A DNA stretch of 19,164 nt, taken from JAJNPS01 sp031430315 (GTDB lineage Bacteria; Pseudomonadota; Alphaproteobacteria; Rhodobacterales; Rhodobacteraceae). Below are positions 14,276-19,164 of the stretch, piece by piece (within the stretch, counting starts at the first letter, position 1; each line of letters opens with the position of its first letter). The translations under genes and the position numbers were made by a program. The stretch is from NCBI GenBank assembly GCA_031430315.1, contig JANPBI010000394.1:1-19164 (forward strand), given 5' to 3'. The notes under the pieces were generated by a model. That model searched no databases, had not been told where the DNA came from, and was given only the letters and a program-made list of their open reading frames with translations.

Positions 14276-17200
14276 CACTTGGCGATGGTGACCGTGCCCA
14301 CATCGCCGCGGGCACGGAAGTCAGGGCGGTACATGTCCTCGACCGAAGCCGCCGGGTGGTGGAACGTCCCCGGTGAAACGGCGCGCACGATGTACGCGAG
14401 TTTGAACGGGGTTGCGTCCTGACGGTCGATGGCCGCAAGGAACCGGTCCTGCCGGAACTCAGTATGGCTCGCCTCTGATTCCAGTCCCAGCCAGTCGAGC
14501 GCGCCGACCGACCCGCCCGAGATGAGGTTCGGGTTGTCGATCTCGAACCCAGCAGGCAGGGGATCAGCCACCATCAGGCGCGCCTCGCCTCGGCCGAAGG
14601 GCTCGACCTCCAGCACCGTGACCAGTCGCGTGCCAACGGTAATGCCGTCCAACGTCGCGGGCTCACCCTCCATCGTGTAGTAACTGCGGGTGATGGCATA
14701 GCCGTTCCCACCCGCGGGTTCGGGTTCAGAGGGCACGCCATAGGTCGTCACCGTCAGTTGGGTATTGGCACCCGTATTGCCGACAACGATTGGCGCGCCC
14801 GCACTGTCCAGCATCCGCACCAGCGGCCCGGTCGCGGTCTGACCGTCGATGGTAATGCCGTCGGCCTTGCCGTCGATCAGCGCGTTGGCGGCGAGCAGAC
14901 CCCAGGTCGCCTCTTGCGTCGACAAGGTTCCCGCGCGCGCCACCAGCCGGTTCACCAGCGCCTCACGGTCAACGGCTTGTGATCCCGCCTCCACCGCCAA
15001 CGTCAGCACGGCAGCGGCATCGCGGTATTGCGTGCCATAGTCCACGCGCCAGATTTGCTGGTTGTCCGGGCCTGACTCTGCCACCAGCTTTTCGCTCGCC
15101 TTGCGGAACATCATGTCGGCGCGGGTCTGGTCGCCATAAGATGCCAGCGCCGCCCCCAGCTGTGCCCGCGCGATCGGGGTCGAAAAGGCATCCGCCTTGA
15201 CGTCCGCATAGTAGCGCAGATCGCCGATGGCCGCCGCGCCTTCGCGGGCCAGCACCATCAGCGCATAGGCCAGCGCCTCGCCGCCCTGATCGAAGTCGGC
15301 GGTGTAGTTGACCTGGTTGCGCAGGTTCGCCAGCGCATTCCGCAGTGCGAGGTCGGGCACATCATAGCCTTGCGCGCGAGCCCGGCTGAGGAAGTCGGTG
15401 ACAAAGCTGTCGAGCCAGAAATCCCCACTGCCTGGACTCCAAAGGCCGAAACCGCCCTCGGACCCCTGATTGACCAGGATTTCTTCCAGCGCCTGGTCGA
15501 TCCGCATGGCAATGTTGTCGGCACCGGGCAGGTCCATCACCTTTGCCACCTCGTCGAGGTACAAAAGCGGCAGTGCACGCGAGGTGATCTGTTCGGTGCA
15601 GCCATAGGGATAGCGGTCAAGCGCTGCCAGCAGCCCCGGCGCGTTCAACCGCGCGATGGGACCGACGGCCATGGTGGCTTTGGCGGTGCCGGGGATCAGT
15701 CCAGTAAAGACGGCCTGGTCAAAGGTGAATTCCTCACCTTGTTTCAGGTCGAACCGGCTGACCCGCGCGGTTTCGGGATCGTTCACCTGCACCGGCACCT
15801 GCAGCGTCTTTTTCAGCTGCTTGCCGTCCGGCGTGGTCAGCGCGATGTCGATGGTCTGGATGCCGACATTAACAGCCGTGATCGGGATTTCATAGACAAC
15901 CTTGGCCTTATCGCCCAGGTCAAAGCCCGAAGGACCATCGCCCAAAGATAGCCCCTTTGCCGAAACATCGAGGCCCATCCGGCCAGAGGGCCCGGTGGCA
16001 TGCACGATCTCCAACAGCAGCCGCGACTGGTCGCCAGGCGACAAGAAACGCGGGACCGAAGCCGTGACCACAACCGGATCGCGCACCAGAACATCGGTGC
16101 TGGCCTGACCGACGCCTTTGGACGACCAGACGACGGCCATCACCTTGACCGTGCCGTTGAAGGACGGCAGGTCGAACGACGCCCGTGCGTAGCCATCCGC
16201 CCCGACCTCGACCGGACCGGTGAAATAGGCCACCAGTTCCTCTGTCGGAGGTGGCGCCTGCAGCCGCGCCTGCGCGCCCGCGTCGCCACCGGAGCGGACG
16301 GTGCCTTCAGCCCCGTTCAGCCCGTCGATCAGGCGACCATAAACGTCGCGGATGCCAATCCCCAGCTTGCGCTGGCCAAAGTAGTGGCCTTGCGGATCGG
16401 GGGCCACGAAACCGGTCAGGTTCAGGATGCCGACGTCCACCGCAGCAATGGTGGCATAGGCTTTGTCGCCCGGCGTCAAGCCATCGACCTTGACGGCAAT
16501 CTCCATCGGACCACGCGGGGCGGCTTCGGCGGCGGTCTCGATCACTGCGTTCAGCGCACGCGTCCCGGGGTCGATGCTGGCATAGGTCAAGCCCAGCGCA
16601 CGGGCCGGATTGCGCCCAGCGGCCACGTCCATTGGCCGCAGGACGGAGGCGGTGACATAAACGCCAGCCCCCCATTCGTCAGTGACCGGCAGAGTGATCA
16701 GGTTTTCACCCTCGGTCACCGCAACCGCCTTCATCGTCACCAGCCGGTTCGACAGCACAGTCACCAGCGCCGTCCCCGCCGCACGTGGCACCAGCCGCAA
16801 GGTTGCCGTCTCGCCGGTTTTGTAGGCAGGTTTGTCTAGGCTCAGTTCCAGCGTATCGGGCGTCGAAGAGGTGTCTGCAGGCGCATACCACCCTGCGTAG
16901 AAGGTGGTCGAGGTTGTGGCCTCAGCGCCATCGCTGCGCGCGACGACCAGCTCATATTCTCCCCACTGGACCGGTGCTGCGATCTCCACTGGCGCATCGC
17001 CCAGACTCGCCGTCCCTTCGGCGACGCGGGAGCGGCGCGTGACGGGCTCCCAGCTCCAGTTGCCATAGCTTTGATACCATTGGTAATCGGTCTCGATCCG
17101 CACGATTTCCCAGTTCATCGCCATCGGCACCAGCGCCTCGTCCGCGCCGACGCCGATCAGGCTGAACCGCGCCACGTCGCCATCGGCCACGACATCCGCG

Positions 17201-19164
17201 CACATCGGTTTGACACCGATCATCGGTGCACTCGGTGTCAGGGCCTGGGTCAGCTGGCGCTCCACCGGGCGGCCCGATCCTTCGGCCACGCGCAGGGTCA
17301 CGCGTGCCTCAAGCGGACGGCCCGGGTCTTCGACCTGTGGCAGAGTGATCGGGATCAGCGCCTTGCCATCCGTATCGGTCTGAGCTTGCTCCAGCGATTC
17401 CATCACGCCGTTGAAGGGCACATCCCAGCGACCAAAGACATAGCCCGGATAGGCGGCCAATCCGTCGGCGGCGCGCAGCAGCACCTCGCCCTCGGTCGCT
17501 AGGTCAGCGCCGGGTGCACCGAAGAGATAGCGCGCGGTGACCGCCAGTTCGGTCAGCTCCTCGCCCGGAGTCAGCGACAAGGGCGCCCCTTGCCAGGCCA
17601 GATCAAAGTCGATGCGTTCGGGCAAGAAATCCTCGACCAGAAACGTCTTGGACGTCAGCGCCGGTGCCTCGAGGTCCGCCAGAACCTCCAGACGCCAGAC
17701 GCCGCGCGGGGCGGAAGCTGCGATGGGCATCTGGAACACATGGCCACCCGCACCTGCGTCTGTCACCAGCTGGCGCGAATGCTCGACGCCATCGGGGCGC
17801 ATCAGTACTGCTGTCAATGGCAGTCCGGGGACGGCGGCGGCCTCGGGGTCGCGCGCCAAAGCTGTCGCGTAAACGGTTTCCCCCGCGCGGTAGGCCCCGC
17901 GATCCGTGGTCAGGAAGACGTCCACCGGCGGGGCCGCCTCGCGCCCCTCGACCCCGCGATCGGAGAGATCAAAAGCGGGGTCGGTCAACGACAGGAAGGC
18001 GAGGTCCACCTCGCCGTCACGCACGACGACCATCGAAGGCGACGCACCGCCAAGGCCCCGCGCAAGGCCCGCATCGAACCGCGTATAGCCTTGGTCATCC
18101 GTCGTGGCCGTGCCCAGAACCGCATTCGCGCGGCTGAGAAGCTCCACCGTCACGCCGGTTTTCGCATCCGCCGTGGCAAGGCTGCGCACGAACACGTGCA
18201 AGCCATCGATGCCCGACATCGTCGTCACGCCAAGGTCGGAAATCACGAACCATTGCCAGCCTGCAGGCACGACATAAGGATCCACCCCCGGCACAGCGGC
18301 CTTCAGCGCGTAGATGCCCGCAGGCAGCCCGGCAATCGCCTCGCCCATCGGCAGGCGGGTGGTCACGTCCTTGTTGACCTCTTGGCCCACTGTGGCCTTG
18401 CCGGACCAGATCTCGTCACCGATGGCGTCGGTGAAGGTGCTTTCCTGATATTCCGGCATAGGCGTGCCAAAATAGTAATCCTGGATCGCGCGCAGGATGT
18501 TGCGGTCGCTGACGCCATAAAGGGTCAGGTCCAGTTTTTCGGTGTTGACCGTGTTGACTGGAATGCCCGCATCCGCCGATTTCGGCAGGATGTAGCCGCG
18601 CCCCGGAAAGCTGACGCCGGGATTGCGGTCGCGGATGTATTGCGTCACAGCGACCGATTTCGCCATGGTCTGGCCATCGGCGGCAGGCAGCCCCTCGCGA
18701 AAGGTCACATTGTACCGCGACCCGTGCTGGACACCTTCGACACACAGCTGCTGCGTGCCGTAGATGGCGACGGTCAGGCCGGGCTCGGTCAGCTGGACGA
18801 AATTGGCATAGTCGACCCCCGACGCCACCAGGGGTTCAGAGAACGACGCGCAAATGCGCGGGCGGGCCAGATCGCTTTCCACCGTGTTCTCGACGATCCG
18901 GAACCCGTACTTGCCGATGGCGTCGTCCAAAAGGCGCGCCGTATCCTCACGCGGTTGCAGCGATTGCGCCAGCCGCAGTGCCTGCACGGTTTCGCGGCCA
19001 CGCCCCAGACGTTCCAGCACATCGCCAAGCGTCACCAGGATCGTATGGCGCAGGGCAGGATTTTCCGCCCGCAGATAGGCGTTAATCGCGCCGTTCAGCG
19101 CGCGGTCGAACTGATAGGACTGGTTGTTGTTGCGGTTGGCGATCCCGGCGGCCAGATAGCGGCG
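14275..19164 (-). CDS. Bacterial alpha-2-macroglobulin family protein, 5' end beyond the window
   Basis: Bacterial alpha-2-macroglobulins (like E. coli YfhM) are periplasmic traps that capture attacking proteases, using a reactive thioester. The visible part is 1629 residues and the frame stays open to the right edge, so the start, signal peptide and possibly 200 or more residues are missing; a GTG at 19035 is not the start. Early residues (QSYQFDRALNGAINAYLRAE) look like a helical repeat region. Macroglobulin-type domains follow, with TDRGAYRAGE near 17900, the segment LPSFNGTVKVMAVVW near 16150, and VPRFLSPGD shortly after. The thioester motif YPYGCTEQ is intact, with CTEQ at 15589-15600, followed by a helical thioester domain and a C-terminal beta domain. 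The gene overlaps pbpC by one base. This pairing is widespread and supports a role in defence and wall repair. Confidence 0.93.
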   Translation of the reverse strand, partial: RRYLAAGIANRNNNQSYQFDRALNGAINAYLRAENPALRHTILVTLGDVLERLGRGRETVQALRLAQSLQPREDTARLLDDAIGKYGFRIVENTVESDLARPRICASFSEPLVASGVDYANFVQLTEPGLTVAIYGTQQLCVEGVQHGSRYNVTFREGLPAADGQTMAKSVAVTQYIRDRNPGVSFPGRGYILPKSADAGIPVNTVNTEKLDLTLYGVSDRNILRAIQDYYFGTPMPEYQESTFTDAIGDEIWSGKATVGQEVNKDVTTRLPMGEAIAGLPAGIYALKAAVPGVDPYVVPAGWQWFVISDLGVTTMSGIDGLHVFVRSLATADAKTGVTVELLSRANAVLGTATTDDQGYTRFDAGLARGLGGASPSMVVVRDGEVDLAFLSLTDPAFDLSDRGVEGREAAPPVDVFLTTDRGAYRAGETVYATALARDPEAAAVPGLPLTAVLMRPDGVEHSRQLVTDAGAGGHVFQMPIAASAPRGVWRLEVLADLEAPALTSKTFLVEDFLPERIDFDLAWQGAPLSLTPGEELTELAVTARYLFGAPGADLATEGEVLLRAADGLAAYPGYVFGRWDVPFNGVMESLEQAQTDTDGKALIPITLPQVEDPGRPLEARVTLRVAEGSGRPVERQLTQALTPSAPMIGVKPMCADVVADGDVARFSLIGVGADEALVPMAMNWEIVRIETDYQWYQSYGNWSWEPVTRRSRVAEGTASLGDAPVEIAAPVQWGEYELVVARSDGAEATTSTTFYAGWYAPADTSSTPDTLELSLDKPAYKTGETATLRLVPRAAGTALVTVLSNRLVTMKAVAVTEGENLITLPVTDEWGAGVYVTASVLRPMDVAAGRNPARALGLTYASIDPGTRALNAVIETAAEAAPRGPMEIAVKVDGLTPGDKAYATIAAVDVGILNLTGFVAPDPQGHYFGQRKLGIGIRDVYGRLIDGLNGAEGTVRSGGDAGAQARLQAPPPTEELVAYFTGPVEVGADGYARASFDLPSFNGTVKVMAVVWSSKGVGQASTDVLVRDPVVVTASVPRFLSPGDQSRLLLEIVHATGPSGRMGLDVSAKGLSLGDGPSGFDLGDKAKVVYEIPITAVNVGIQTIDIALTTPDGKQLKKTLQVPVQVNDPETARVSRFDLKQGEEFTFDQAVFTGLIPGTAKATMAVGPIARLNAPGLLAALDRYPYGCTEQITSRALPLLYLDEVAKVMDLPGADNIAMRIDQALEEILVNQGSEGGFGLWSPGSGDFWLDSFVTDFLSRARAQGYDVPDLALRNALANLRNQVNYTADFDQGGEALAYALMVLAREGAAAIGDLRYYADVKADAFSTPIARAQLGAALASYGDQTRADMMFRKASEKLVAESGPDNQQIWRVDYGTQYRDAAAVLTLAVEAGSQAVDREALVNRLVARAGTLSTQEATWGLLAANALIDGKADGITIDGQTATGPLVRMLDSAGAPIVVGNTGANTQLTVTTYGVPSEPEPAGGNGYAITRSYYTMEGEPATLDGITVGTRLVTVLEVEPFGRGEARLMVADPLPAGFEIDNPNLISGGSVGALDWLGLESEASHTEFRQDRFLAAIDRQDATPFKLAYIVRAVSPGTFHHPAASVEDMYRPDFRARGDVGTVTIAK

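Noticed and set aside
19033..19035. GTG at 19035 as the start of the alpha-2-macroglobulin gene
   Set aside because: The reading frame continues without a stop to the right edge, with convincing coding sequence (RRYLAAGIANRNNNQSYQF), and no signal peptide follows this GTG, so the gene simply runs off the window.

Overview
The window is GC-rich (about 63% by eye) chromosomal DNA. Gene content and protein sequences point to an alphaproteobacterium, most likely of the order Rhodobacterales (Rhodobacter/Roseobacter group). The supports are a DUF6478-type gene, a bacterial alpha-2-macroglobulin paired with pbpC, a Tat molybdoenzyme with a cytochrome b partner, and an intergenic motif of a kind I associate with that order. 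I saw no tRNA, rRNA, CRISPR array, insertion sequence or phage gene. It reads as ordinary core and housekeeping chromosome, not an accessory island.

Layout. 1-2197 (minus): a dimethylglycine/sarcosine dehydrogenase family flavoprotein, cut by the left edge. 2491-3315 (plus): an exported protein with two PRC-barrel domains. 3459-4617 (minus): a two-gene unit, a DUF6478-like protein followed by a small uncharacterised protein. 4771-6504 (minus): ilvD, closed by a clear intrinsic terminator. 6647-7549 (plus): a stand-alone M23-type peptidase domain protein, divergent from ilvD. 7550-9146 (minus): a translationally coupled pair, a four-helix cytochrome b followed by a Tat-exported molybdopterin oxidoreductase. 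9147-9700: a 554-bp intergenic region with a possible 35-codon membrane-protein ORF and possible operator repeats. 9701-12181 (plus): pheT with no pheS next to it. 12233 to the right edge (minus): a large alpha-2-macroglobulin gene, open at the right edge, overlapping pbpC.

How the genes work together. Only three groups form obvious functional units. In the cytochrome b/molybdoenzyme pair, the membrane cytochrome probably exchanges electrons between the quinone pool and a periplasmic Mo centre. The alpha-2-macroglobulin/PBP1C pair is a known periplasmic protease-trap and cell-wall-repair partnership. The DUF6478/hypothetical pair has unknown function. ilvD (branched-chain amino acid synthesis), pheT (Phe-tRNA synthesis) and the flavin dehydrogenase (methylated glycine catabolism) are metabolic genes with no evident link to each other.

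I did not find a convincing new multi-gene system. The best leads are the small membrane-protein ORF at 9410-9517, the Tat/lipobox molybdoenzyme module with a tandem repeat upstream, the signal-less M23 protein, and an intrinsic terminator sitting only 20 bp before a start codon.
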